From: Superficieibacter sp. 1612_C1
GTDB taxonomy: Bacteria; Pseudomonadota; Gammaproteobacteria; Enterobacterales; Enterobacteriaceae
Assembly (NCBI RefSeq): GCF_015234305.1
Contig: NZ_JADGMI010000002.1
Location: 372,001 to 436,000, forward strand
Direction of reading: 5' to 3'
Length of the DNA: 64,000 bases
Positions 56,225 through 64,000 of the stretch are shown here, one piece after another. Both the position numbers and the translations under genes were made by a program. How positions within the stretch are numbered: the stretch's first letter is position 1; each line of letters starts with the position of its first letter. The notes below the pieces were generated by a model, which saw nothing but the letters and a program-made list of their open reading frames with translations, did not search any database and was not told the DNA's origin.

Positions 56225-58648
56225 TTACTCTTCCGTCGCAGGCCGCGGCGCGGGCTGTTCCAGAATCATAGTCTGCGTCTGGCTCAGGGTGATCCCCTCA
56301 TTACGCAGCATTTTCAAAATCTCGTACAGCAGGTCGCTGCGGGTGGCGCTCACCATGCGGGGGCTATTCACGTAACCTGTGACGCTTAACACTATTCCAG
56401 TCGGCCCCAGCTCTTTAAAACTCACCGATGGCGACGGCGTTTCCAGCACCGACTCATGCAGGTTGTAGGCTTCCAGCAGTAAATTACGCACCTTCTCCGG
56501 ATCGATATCCAGCGGGAAGGTGAGGGTGATGGTGGCGACGCCCTGCGCGTTCCCCATTGTGGCGTTACGCACGTTCTGGGAAATGAGCTGGGAGTTCGGC
56601 ACAATCACCGTGGACTTATCGCCGAGCTGGATTTCCGTGGCGCGCACATTAATACGCCGGATATCGCCTTCCACCCCGCTGATACTGACCAGATCGCCCA
56701 CTTTGACCGGGCGCTCCGTTAACAGGATCAGCCCGGAAATAAAGTTCTTCACAATTTCCTGAAGACCAAAACCGATCCCCACCGACAGGGCGCTGACAAT
56801 CCACGCCAGCTTGTTCCACTCAATGCCGAGCATCGAGAGCGTCAGCATAATAATCAGCACGTAGCCTACGTTGGTAAACAGCGTCACCAGCGACGCGCGC
56901 ATACCACGGTCCATCATGGTTTTGGGCAGGAAATCATTGTCCAGCCAGCGGCGCGATGAGCGCAGCACGTACCAGCCAATCACCAGGCACAGCACGGCAT
57001 TAACCGCATGGGCCGGGATAATATTCATCCCCTCCAGCCCTTTACCGCCCCAGATATCGGCAATTTTAGTCAGCAGTTCCAGCGGCGTGGTCGTGCCAAA
57101 CGTGCCGTTGAGCAGGGCGACGGCAGCCATCAGCAGCAGGCTGCTTTTGCCGAGGGCCGAGAACAGGGTGGAGGCCAGGGAGAGGTGGCGGTCGTTCAGG
57201 CTAAGCGTGCTTTTGAGGATCTTGCCGCTGTGCGTCGAGGGGGAAAACACGCTTTCGCACAGATCTACCACAAAATGAATCAGCAGATACAGCGAGCTGA
57301 CCACCAGGCCAATCCACAGCAGTTCGAAGGTGACAAAACGCGCCAGCGGAATATAGCCGATCAGCAGCGCCATCAGGATCACAAAGGCGGTAAGGCTTAT
57401 CAGCAGATGAATCAGCCCCGCCAGGGTGGAGCGCGCTTCGGTTTGTTCTCCTTCGGCACGCATGGTCCGCCGCATCCGGTTAACCCGTATCGGGGCGACC
57501 AGGCAGTTAATCGCCACCAGCAGCGCCGACAGACCATTACCGAACAGCGTAGCATCAATGCTGGCACCGATCAGACCGTTGAGCTGTTCGACAATGCCAA
57601 AAATGAAGATAAAGGTCGCCAGCAAAACGGGGAAGGAGGCCAGCGTTTTGGCAAGCGGATCGGCAATGCCCGGTAGACGCCAGGAGGGGTGACGATTTGA
57701 CAGCAGCGCGATCCCCAGTCCGGCGATCACTGCCGAAAAATAGGTCAGGCCAATCATCAGTTCGGCAAATTCATTCACCGGCTGCGTGGTATCCGGCAGG
57801 CGGGTGAAGATATAGCACAGCAACTGCATACTGATCCCAAGCGTCAGGGTAGTACTCAGCGTGGTAAAACAGGCGAGAAAACTGCGGCGAAAACGCCCCT
57901 GTGGCAGCCAGCGCGGCAGGATCCAGTTAATCGGCCTGTCCAGCACGCGGCGGCCAGCAAGACCAATCGCCAGCGCCAGCAGCAGTAAAAAGCCGCTGCC
58001 GATGCGCCATTCATCATCCCATGCCTGACTCCATGCGCTACCCACCTGCGCACCGAACTCATCGAACCGCGCAGCGTCCTTTTCACTCGGGCTGGTGAGC
58101 GGAGTCCAGAATTTTGCGCCGAGAATACTGCCAGTGTTAAGGGCAATCTGCGTTTTTAGCGCATCGCGCCGCATCCCGGAAATTTGCGCCGAAAGATTTT
58201 GCGCGCCCACGCCGATCGCTTTGGTTTGCTCGATCTGGGTGGTGAGCTGCGTTTTGTTGTTATTTAGCTTATTACGCTGGCTAATCACCTGCTGCGTTTC
58301 GGTCAGTGTGCCGGGTGCCGGTGCCGGACCTAATACGTCTAACTGCCCCTGGATCTGCGTCAGTTGAGGAGCCAGCGCGACGGCCAGTTTCTCTGCATCG
58401 GCGGCCAGTTTTTGCGCATCGTCATTCAGCGCGGTGAACTGCTTATCGGCTTTTGCCGTCGCCACCCGCTGCTTAAGCGTATCCAGCCGTTTTTGCAGCG
58501 CGGGCAACGCCGTACTGGCGTTAACTTTCACCGGCTGCGGCTGTTCAACGTCGTTTTGACCCGTCGCCTCATCGGCCCAGGAGAAACACGGCATCATTAG
58601 ACAGGACAACAGCGCCAACAGCAGCGGCACGCGAAATAGTTTTTGCAT
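56225..58648 (-). CDS. MscS-family mechanosensitive channel with DUF3772 N-terminal domain
   Basis: 807 aa with signal peptide (1-25, SWA|DE). A periplasmic coiled-coil region (about 45-130; many Leu, Lys and Gln) joins DUF3772. About ten membrane helices follow and then the MscS pore and beta domains (about 570-790). The TM3 and pore stretch is WIVSALSVGIGFGLQEIVKNFISG, followed by LTERPVKVGDLVSISGVEGD. It probably opens on hypo-osmotic shock or modulates the envelope. It is not one of the six K-12 MscS paralogs at this locus. It is followed by the shared terminator. Confidence 0.85.
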   Translation of the reverse strand: MQKLFRVPLLLALLSCLMMPCFSWADEATGQNDVEQPQPVKVNASTALPALQKRLDTLKQRVATAKADKQFTALNDDAQKLAADAEKLAVALAPQLTQIQGQLDVLGPAPAPGTLTETQQVISQRNKLNNNKTQLTTQIEQTKAIGVGAQNLSAQISGMRRDALKTQIALNTGSILGAKFWTPLTSPSEKDAARFDEFGAQVGSAWSQAWDDEWRIGSGFLLLLALAIGLAGRRVLDRPINWILPRWLPQGRFRRSFLACFTTLSTTLTLGISMQLLCYIFTRLPDTTQPVNEFAELMIGLTYFSAVIAGLGIALLSNRHPSWRLPGIADPLAKTLASFPVLLATFIFIFGIVEQLNGLIGASIDATLFGNGLSALLVAINCLVAPIRVNRMRRTMRAEGEQTEARSTLAGLIHLLISLTAFVILMALLIGYIPLARFVTFELLWIGLVVSSLYLLIHFVVDLCESVFSPSTHSGKILKSTLSLNDRHLSLASTLFSALGKSSLLLMAAVALLNGTFGTTTPLELLTKIADIWGGKGLEGMNIIPAHAVNAVLCLVIGWYVLRSSRRWLDNDFLPKTMMDRGMRASLVTLFTNVGYVLIIMLTLSMLGIEWNKLAWIVSALSVGIGFGLQEIVKNFISGLILLTERPVKVGDLVSISGVEGDIRRINVRATEIQLGDKSTVIVPNSQLISQNVRNATMGNAQGVATITLTFPLDIDPEKVRNLLLEAYNLHESVLETPSPSVSFKELGPTGIVLSVTGYVNSPRMVSATRSDLLYEILKMLRNEGITLSQTQTMILEQPAPRPATEE

Positions 58649-59048
58649 AGAAGGATCGTTCCACGAAATCGAAAGTAACAGGGCTTAAGCGCCTCGTGTA
58701 GAATACCTGTTATTCACGATATGAATAGTACCGTTTGTCCGACTTCTGCTTCATCGCCAGAGAAACCGCCCGCTCAATCCGCTTGTTTTTTAATCAGCCT
58801 GGCCTGCCCGTGCTCCCGGCAGGCAAAACAATAACGGTAAATGCAGGTGTGGCATGAATGATTTAAATGTTAATTATTATTTAAACATATAATGATATTG
58901 CGATATTGATATTAATCAATGAAACATATTATTAACATTGAGTTCCGATTTAAGATATGAGAATTTTACTGCAACCCATTTTTTTACATTTTAAATCGTA
59001 ATTATCACCCAATCATTATTACTGATGTTCGTATTGGGAGGAGGAGAT
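58649..59048. other. Gene-free region between the channel gene and the small orphan gene
   Basis: About 400 bp, AT-rich from 58850 to 59010. An inverted repeat CCTGCC...GGCAGG lies near 58805-58823. It must hold two divergent promoters; no specific binding site or gene was recognised. Confidence 0.4.
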
Positions 59049-59381
59049 ATGAATAATATTCTGATGATGGTTAAGCTCCGTGAGCTAATGGTTATCTTTA
59101 TACACCGGCGTTCAATCCCGGAAAAAGCGGCGGATGCGTTGCGTTATTGCCAGGAATATATTCCTGCAAATAATGTGGCCATTGGTGTTTACGGGGAATA
59201 CCATGAAATTATTGAGCAACTGCAATTTTTAGCGGATGAAGGAAATCATACCGCGCCGGATGATTTATTATCGTATGGCGGTGAAGTGATGATAAGTATT
59301 CTCATGCTGTATGAAAGGCTGGGAGCCGCTATTGCAATTGAAGATTATGTGCAGCAGTCCAATCGTCTCAAATATCAATAA
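59049..59381 (+). CDS. Small protein of unknown function
   Basis: 110 aa, no signal peptide, mostly helical. A basic N-terminal stretch (KLRELMVIFIHRR) is followed by a hydrophilic middle (PEKAADALRYCQEYI, EYHEIIEQLQFLADEG) and a conserved-looking C-terminus (LLSYGGEVMISILMLYERLG). A strong GGAGGAGG site lies 5 nt before ATG 59049; an in-frame Met at 59025 lacks one. It is probably a genuine, well-translated gene. I do not recognise the family, and the surroundings (mechanosensitive channel, thiamine genes) do not suggest a role. Confidence 0.68.
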   Translation: MNNILMMVKLRELMVIFIHRRSIPEKAADALRYCQEYIPANNVAIGVYGEYHEIIEQLQFLADEGNHTAPDDLLSYGGEVMISILMLYERLGAAIAIEDYVQQSNRLKYQ

Positions 59382-59387
59382 AACCCG

Positions 59388-59412
59388 GACGCTGGTAGCG
59401 GTTGCCAGCGTC
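59388..59412 (+). terminator. Hairpin after the small orphan gene
   Basis: GACGCTGG (59388-59395) and CCAGCGTC (59405-59412) form an 8-bp stem 7 nt after the stop. U-run absent. Confidence 0.45.
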
Positions 59413-59457
59413 TCATGTACTCGGACCCAAAAGAGAGCAGGCGCACCGCTTTTACCG

Positions 59458-59486
59458 TTTACAAGCCTTTCCGCTGGCATTACTAT
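59458..59486 (+). promoter_or_regulatory. thiMD promoter
   Basis: TTTACA (59458-59463) and TACTAT (59481-59486) are separated by exactly 17 bp, a good sigma-70 layout. The start point would be near 59493, some 44 nt before the TPP aptamer. Confidence 0.6.
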
Positions 59487-59536
59487 CCCGGTCTGGGATT
59501 AGTGACCATCATTAATCGCACATTTTGAATTTTCAT

Positions 59537-59656
59537 GACTCGGGGTGCCCTTCCTGGTGAAGGCTGAGAAATACCCGTACCACCTGATCTGGATAATGCC
59601 AGCGTAGGGAAGTCTGACTCCTGTAAAGAAGTCCCTTCTTCACCGTCTGGCAGGAG
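59537..59656 (+). promoter_or_regulatory. TPP riboswitch (thi-box) of thiMD
   Basis: The aptamer spans about 59537-59614. It contains the conserved CGGGGTGCCC, CTGAGAAATACCC, ACCTGATCTGGATAATGCCAGC and GTAGGGAAGTC parts in the right order. Downstream, CTCCTG (59618-59623) can pair with the thiM Shine-Dalgarno CAGGAG (59651-59656). With TPP bound this would block translation, as known for E. coli thiM. Confidence 0.95.
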
Positions 59657-59663
59657 CATAATT

Positions 59664-60452
59664 ATGCAACCTGACCTGCACAGCCGCACGGCTACCGCCC
59701 ACACGTTACACCACTTTCGAACCCGCTCTCCGCTGGTTCATTGTATGACCAATGACGTTGTTCAAACTTTTACCGCGAATGTCCTGCTGGCGCTCGGTGC
59801 ATCGCCAGCGATGGTCATTGATGCGCAGGAAGCCGCGCAGTTTGCGGCCATCGCTGACGTGCTGTTAATTAATGTCGGCACGCTGACCGAGGAACGTGCG
59901 CAGGCGATGCGAACGGCGGTCATCAGTGCCACGGCGGCGCAAAAACCCTGGACGCTCGACCCGGTGGCCGTGGGCGCACTCACATTACGTAGCCGCTTTT
60001 GCCTGGAACTTTTAGCGCTGCGGCCTGCCGCGGTACGCGGCAATGCCTCGGAGATCCTCGCGCTGGCGGGCATGAGCGCAGGCGGACGCGGCGTGGACAC
60101 CACCGACACTGCCGCCGCCGCGTTGCCTGCCGCGCATGCGCTTGCCAGAGACGCCTCGACCATTGTGGCTGTCACCGGGGAGGTGGATTATGTCACCGAC
60201 GGCAGCCGCACGCTGGCCATCACTGGCGGAGATGCGCTCATGACGCGCGTGGTGGGCACCGGCTGCGCACTTTCAGCCGTGGTGGCCGCCAGTTGTGCAT
60301 TACCCGGCGACCGGCTGGAAAACGTGGCGTCTGCCTGCGCGCTCGTTAAGCAGGCCGGAATGACCGCCGCGCAGCAAAGCGCCGGACCCGGCAGTTTTAT
60401 CCCGGCCTTTCTCGACGCCCTGTGGACGCTGGACGCGGAGGTGCAGGCATGA
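59664..60452 (+). CDS. thiM: Hydroxyethylthiazole kinase
   Basis: 262 aa ribokinase-like enzyme that phosphorylates 4-methyl-5-(2-hydroxyethyl)thiazole for thiamine salvage. Motifs: [20 protein letters not shown], the magnesium-site NASEI, and [12 protein letters not shown] with the anion hole and catalytic residue. It is the first gene of thiMD, under TPP riboswitch control. The stop overlaps the thiD start by 4 bp. Confidence 0.97.
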   Translation: MQPDLHSRTATAHTLHHFRTRSPLVHCMTNDVVQTFTANVLLALGASPAMVIDAQEAAQFAAIADVLLINVGTLTEERAQAMRTAVISATAAQKPWTLDPVAVGALTLRSRFCLELLALRPAAVRGNASEILALAGMSAGGRGVDTTDTAAAALPAAHALARDASTIVAVTGEVDYVTDGSRTLAITGGDALMTRVVGTGCALSAVVAASCALPGDRLENVASACALVKQAGMTAAQQSAGPGSFIPAFLDALWTLDAEVQA

Positions 60453-61249
60453 AACGGATTAACGCACTCACCATCGCCGGCACCGATCCGAGCGGTGGCG
60501 CGGGGATTCAGGCAGATCTGAAAACCTTCTCCGCCCTTGGCGCATATGGCTGTACGGTGATCACCGCGCTGGTCGCGCAAAATACCTGCGGCGTGCAGTC
60601 GGTTTATCGCATTGAGCCGGAGTTTGTTGCCGCACAGCTTGATTCGGTCTTCAGCGATGTCCGCATTGATACCACTAAAATCGGCATGCTGGCCGAGACG
60701 GATATCGTCGAGGCGGTGGCCGAGCGCCTGCAACGTTATCAGGTGCAGAGCGTGGTGCTGGATACGGTGATGCTGGCGAAAAGTGGCGATCCGCTATTGT
60801 CTACCGCCGCTGTCGACACCCTGCGCAGGCGTTTATTGCCCCACGTTTCTATTATTACCCCGAACCTGCCGGAAGCCGCCGCGCTGCTTGATGCTCCACA
60901 CGCCCGCAATGAACGTGAAATGCTGGAGCAGGGGCGTGCGTTGCTGGCTACGGGCTGCGGCGCGGTGCTGATGAAGGGCGGTCATCTTGACGATGCCGAC
61001 AGTCCGGACTGGCTGTTTACCCGCGACGGCGAGCAGCGCTTCAACGCGCCACGCATCGTGACCAAAAACACCCACGGAACGGGGTGCACGCTCTCGGCGG
61101 CGCTGGCCGCGCTGCGCCCGCGTTACAGCAACTGGGCGGATACGGTGAAGCAAGCTAAAGAGTGGCTCTCCGCCGCCCTGGCGCAGGCCGATTCGCTGGA
61201 GGTGGGGAAAGGTATTGGTCCGGTGCATCATTTTCACGCATGGTGGTAA
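60449..61249 (+). CDS. thiD: Hydroxymethylpyrimidine/phosphomethylpyrimidine kinase
   Basis: 266 aa. It phosphorylates HMP and then HMP-phosphate to HMP-diphosphate, the pyrimidine half of thiamine. The N-terminal [20 protein letters not shown] and the anion-hole [15 protein letters not shown] near residue 205 are intact. ATG 60449 overlaps the thiM stop (ATGA). Usual length. Confidence 0.97.
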   Translation: MKRINALTIAGTDPSGGAGIQADLKTFSALGAYGCTVITALVAQNTCGVQSVYRIEPEFVAAQLDSVFSDVRIDTTKIGMLAETDIVEAVAERLQRYQVQSVVLDTVMLAKSGDPLLSTAAVDTLRRRLLPHVSIITPNLPEAAALLDAPHARNEREMLEQGRALLATGCGAVLMKGGHLDDADSPDWLFTRDGEQRFNAPRIVTKNTHGTGCTLSAALAALRPRYSNWADTVKQAKEWLSAALAQADSLEVGKGIGPVHHFHAWW

Positions 61250-61286
61250 AAATCAGATTTTATTAATGGTAAAGGGGCGTGAGCAA

Positions 61287-61339
61287 ACGGGTATCATAGA
61301 AAGTTAATTCCGTGGAGTAGGCTACCTGATGATACCCGT
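61287..61339. repeat. 11-bp inverted repeat downstream of thiD
   Basis: ACGGGTATCAT (61287-61297) and ATGATACCCGT (61329-61339) are perfectly complementary around 31 bp. The element sits between thiD and the next gene, with no U-run. It is not a REP, ERIC or known terminator shape. Confidence 0.5.
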
Positions 61340-61428
61340 ATGTCTTTGCTACCTCAGTGATTAATCGGCACAGGTGTGAGTAGTTAGTCTGAAATGGAGT
61401 GTATCAATGATTTCAATGGAGATTGATT

Positions 61429-62034
61429 ATGACCGAACAGGAAAGGATGCTATCTGAATTACCGTATCAGGCGTGGAAAGATGAACTCCCCGGCGCACGG
61501 ATAAAATGCAAAAGATTACTCAGAGAACTCAATACATGTGATCCAGGCGATGTCGCCGCCCAGCGTGAAATCCTGAGCCGCCTTTTTGGCAAAATCGGCA
61601 AAAACACCGAGATATTTGCCCCGTTTTACTGCGATTACGGCAGCAACATTGAGGTCGGAGATAACTTTTTTGCCAGCTATAACTGCGTGATGGTGGACTG
61701 CGGCAAAATCATTATCGGTAATAACACGATGATCGCCGCCAATGTCGTGATCACCGCTGCCGGTCATCCTGTCCACCACGAGCCACGCATTGCCGGATAT
61801 GAATACGGGATCACCACGGTCATCGGCAATAACGTCTGGATTGGCGCAGGCGTGGTGGTTAATCCGGGGGTACGCATCGGCAACAACGTGGTGGTTGGCT
61901 CGGGTAGCGTGGTGACAAAAGACATCCCGGATAACGTCATTGCTGTAGGCAATCCATGCCGGGTTTTGCGGCAGGTGACGGACGAAGACAAACAGTATTA
62001 TTTTAAAAACAGACGCTTTAATGCGGTTGAGTAA
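61429..62034 (+). CDS. LacA/Maa-like hexapeptide-repeat sugar O-acetyltransferase
   Basis: 201 aa, the length of galactoside acetyltransferase LacA (203). An N-terminal Mac domain (ERMLSELPYQAWKDEL) precedes the left-handed beta-helix. That helix has YGSNIEVGDNFFASYNCVMVD, the catalytic histidine in TAAGHPVHHE, NNVWIGAGVVVNPGVRIG and GNPCRVLRQ. It transfers acetyl from acetyl-CoA to a sugar hydroxyl. The specific sugar is unknown. ATG 61429 has GGAG 7 nt upstream; an in-frame TTG at 61423 was rejected. It is not at this place in K-12. Confidence 0.85.
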   Translation: MTEQERMLSELPYQAWKDELPGARIKCKRLLRELNTCDPGDVAAQREILSRLFGKIGKNTEIFAPFYCDYGSNIEVGDNFFASYNCVMVDCGKIIIGNNTMIAANVVITAAGHPVHHEPRIAGYEYGITTVIGNNVWIGAGVVVNPGVRIGNNVVVGSGSVVTKDIPDNVIAVGNPCRVLRQVTDEDKQYYFKNRRFNAVE

Positions 62035-62138
62035 AAAATCAGTCAAGGAATGGATCAAAAGCCGCAGGATAACGGGAATAAGCGCTAGTGCTGCGGGAGT
62101 GATATACTTTCACCAGACCCGAAGCCTGGAAAAGATAA

Positions 62139-62885
62139 ATGGAACAAGCGCATACCCGGCTTATTGCCCAGCTTAATGAGCGCATCGCCGCCGCAGATCA
62201 TACCCCGCTGTACCTGAAGTTCGCTGAAACAGTCAAAAACGCGGTACGCAGCGGCGTGCTTGACCACGGTAATATTTTGCCCGGCGAGCGGGATCTCAGT
62301 CAGCTCACCGGGGTGTCGCGGATTACCGTGCGCAAAGCGATGCAAACGCTGGAAGAAGAGGGCGTGGTAACACGTGCCCGTGGCTACGGGACGCAAATCA
62401 ATAATATCTTTGAGTATTCACTGAAAGAGGCGCGGGGCTTCTCTCAGCAGGTGGTATTGCGCGGTAAGAAGCCGGATACGCTGTGGGTGAACAAGCGGAT
62501 CGTCAAATGTCCGGAAGAGGTCGCGGAGCAACTGGCGATTGCCGCGCAAAGCGACGTTTTTTTGCTTAAGCGTATTCGCTATGTTGATGAAGAGGCGGTC
62601 TCTATCGAAGAGTCCTGGGTGCCCGCGCAGCTGATCCACGATGTTGATGCCATCGGCGTGTCGCTGTATGACTATTTTCGCAGCCAGCACATTTTTCCGC
62701 AGCGCACCCGCTCGCGGGTCAGTGCCCGGATGCCGGACGCGGAGTTTCAGTCGCACATCCAGATGGAAAGCAAAGTGCCGGTACTGGTGATAAAGCAAGT
62801 GGCGCTCGATCAACAACAACGGCCCATTGAGTACAGCATCAGCTACTGCCGTAGCGATTTATACGTTTTTGTCTGCGAGGAGTAA
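62139..62885 (+). CDS. yegW: GntR family regulator YegW
   Basis: 248 aa, the E. coli length. Winged helix with VRSGVLDHGNILPGERDLSQ and GVSRITVRKAMQTLEEEGVV, then a UTRA effector domain (RGFSQQVVLRGKKPDTLWV, SIEESWVPAQLIHDV). Target and effector are unknown; it lies next to the convergent sugar kinase yegV, as in E. coli, with a 27-bp overlap of their ends. It is probably the regulator of yegVU. Confidence 0.94.
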   Translation: MEQAHTRLIAQLNERIAAADHTPLYLKFAETVKNAVRSGVLDHGNILPGERDLSQLTGVSRITVRKAMQTLEEEGVVTRARGYGTQINNIFEYSLKEARGFSQQVVLRGKKPDTLWVNKRIVKCPEEVAEQLAIAAQSDVFLLKRIRYVDEEAVSIEESWVPAQLIHDVDAIGVSLYDYFRSQHIFPQRTRSRVSARMPDAEFQSHIQMESKVPVLVIKQVALDQQQRPIEYSISYCRSDLYVFVCEE

Positions 62886-63824
62886 TTCCTCACGCGTGGG
62901 GGCGCAGTCGCCGCCCCGGTGTCCGACGACCCACGCCGCTACCGCATTGCCGAGCATGACGGCATCCGCCAGCGACCAGCCACAGGCCAGCCCGGCCAGC
63001 GTTCCGCCTGCATGGCTGTCGCCCGCGCCGATGGTATCGACGACCACCGTCGGAAACGCGGCGACGTTTCCCTGACCTTCGTGACTGAAATACCACGCGC
63101 CTTCTTTATCGTGGCGCACGATCAGCGGCGCGTTAAATTTCTCCAGCCAGGCTGTGCCAAATGCCGCCGTTTCACGGCTGAAGTTAAAAGCCTCTGCCGC
63201 AATTTCCGCCTCCTGGCGATTCACCGAGACCAGCGGCTTGCAGGCCATGATCCGTGCCATCAGCGGGGCGGGAATATCGGCGATGCGCGGACCAAAGTCG
63301 ATAAACGGTGTGACCTCCTGCAAGCCCTCCAGCCAGCTTACCAGCAGTTCACCACAGGAGGAGGCCAGCTGGTAGCCGGAAAGCGACACCAGGCTGCCGG
63401 GTTCAACGTGAAGTTTCTCCAGCCACCCGGCGTTCCATGCGTTTTCCACGCCGCTGAACGACATAAAGGTCCGTTCGCCGTCCGGTTCGACCAGCGCCAG
63501 ACACCAGCCGTTATCGCCGCTGGCATTGTCGATCAGACTCGTCAGACCTTCCTTCGCCAGATTATTGCGCACGATCTCCGCCCAGACGCCCTGGCCGAGC
63601 GGCAGCGCGTTATTGGCCGCAATGCCAAGACGTTTCAGCGCCACGGCAATATTTAGCGCGCAGCCGCCGATGTTGACACTTTGCTGTTTCAGTTCGATAT
63701 CACAGCCGCGCCAGGGCAGGGCGTAAGCGTCGGCGATCACGTCAATCACCGCTGCGCCGACCACCGTGACCGGACGACGCGGGTTTAGCGTCGGCAGTAT
63801 TTCCCGCAGCCATCCGGCATTCAT
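62859..63824 (-). CDS. yegV: PfkB-family sugar kinase YegV
   Basis: 321 aa, the E. coli length. PfkB fold with the N-terminal GCALNIAVALKRLGI substrate-site stretch. The C-terminal signature is DTIGAGDSHAGGTLAGLACG, where D is the catalytic base. It phosphorylates an unidentified sugar or nucleoside. It overlaps yegU by 4 bp, so kinase and hydrolase are translationally coupled. Confidence 0.94.
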   Translation of the reverse strand: MNAGWLREILPTLNPRRPVTVVGAAVIDVIADAYALPWRGCDIELKQQSVNIGGCALNIAVALKRLGIAANNALPLGQGVWAEIVRNNLAKEGLTSLIDNASGDNGWCLALVEPDGERTFMSFSGVENAWNAGWLEKLHVEPGSLVSLSGYQLASSCGELLVSWLEGLQEVTPFIDFGPRIADIPAPLMARIMACKPLVSVNRQEAEIAAEAFNFSRETAAFGTAWLEKFNAPLIVRHDKEGAWYFSHEGQGNVAAFPTVVVDTIGAGDSHAGGTLAGLACGWSLADAVMLGNAVAAWVVGHRGGDCAPTREELLLADKNV

Positions 63825-64000
63825 GCTTCCTCCCGCTGCTGGCGGTAGCGCGTTAGCGCGTCGGCATAGCGCCCGAAATCGAGTTGATTCACCGCGTCCA
63901 GCTCCTGTTTCAGCGCCGGATCAATCGCCTGTACGCCGTGTAGCGCCCCGCAAATCGCAGTGGCCATCGCGCCAATGGTGTCGGTGTCGCCGCCGAGATT
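63821..64000 (-). CDS. yegU: ADP-ribosylglycohydrolase family protein YegU, C-terminal part
   Basis: Partial: the window end removes all but the last 59 residues. The metal-binding signature GGDTDTIGAMATAICGALHG is present and gives the family (dinuclear magnesium ADP-ribosylhydrolases). The stop TGA overlaps the yegV start (ATGA). The order yegW/yegV/yegU is as in E. coli. Confidence 0.9.
   Translation of the reverse strand, partial: NLGGDTDTIGAMATAICGALHGVQAIDPALKQELDAVNQLDFGRYADALTRYRQQREEA

Overview
This 64 kb window is chromosomal DNA of a member of the Enterobacteriaceae. Nearly every core gene closely matches the E. coli/Salmonella/Citrobacter group, and gene order follows E. coli K-12 map positions of about 46-48 min, read in reverse. 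The genus cannot be fixed from sequence alone. A Citrobacter-like or related genome fits best, because the accessory islands differ from both E. coli K-12 and Salmonella. I see no tRNA, rRNA, CRISPR array, insertion sequence or prophage.

Layout. 1-4.6 kb: 3' part of galS and the methyl-galactoside ABC transporter mglBAC, with a clear CRP/GalS control region. 4.7-6.5 kb: a HipA-type kinase and an XRE partner, toxin gene first, where K-12 carries preTA. 6.6-10.8 kb: sanA, cdd, yohK-yohJ and dusC, with a structured and terminated leader or small RNA before dusC. 10.8-18.5 kb: yohP (27 aa), an intact mdtQ, yohF, yohD, yohC, pbpG, a REP cluster, a GNAT acetyltransferase and dld. 18.6-28.6 kb: bglX, the osmF-yehYXW compatible-solute ABC operon, yohO (35 aa), the pyruvate-sensing btsSR pair, yehS and yehR; mlrA is absent. 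28.7-32.5 kb: metG, mrp and a lone rcnB without rcnRA.

32.5-42.4 kb: a complete group 4 capsule operon (gfcABCDE-etp-etk) followed by a WecA-like initiating transferase. It lies at a different place from K-12 (22 min) and is preceded by a JUMPstart/ops element. A strong intrinsic terminator sits between gfcA and gfcB, which suggests RfaH-type antitermination. 42.4-50.6 kb: an accessory metabolic island with an oxidoreductase/LysR pair, then a GntR-controlled sugar operon holding two Lac-family PTS permeases (EIIC+EIIB and a fused EIICB), a YhhX-like oxidoreductase and a TIM-barrel-like protein of unknown function. A 33-bp perfect palindrome lies in the regulator/operon intergenic region.

50.7-56.2 kb: the yehEDCBA chaperone-usher fimbrial operon. 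56.2-59.4 kb: a large MscS-type channel and a small orphan protein. 59.4-64 kb: TPP riboswitch-thiMD, a LacA/Maa-like acetyltransferase, and yegW, yegV and yegU (cut by the window end).

The most unusual parts are the sugar PTS island with its palindrome, the relocated capsule locus with its own WecA paralog and terminator/ops architecture, the inverted-order hip module and the dusC leader.
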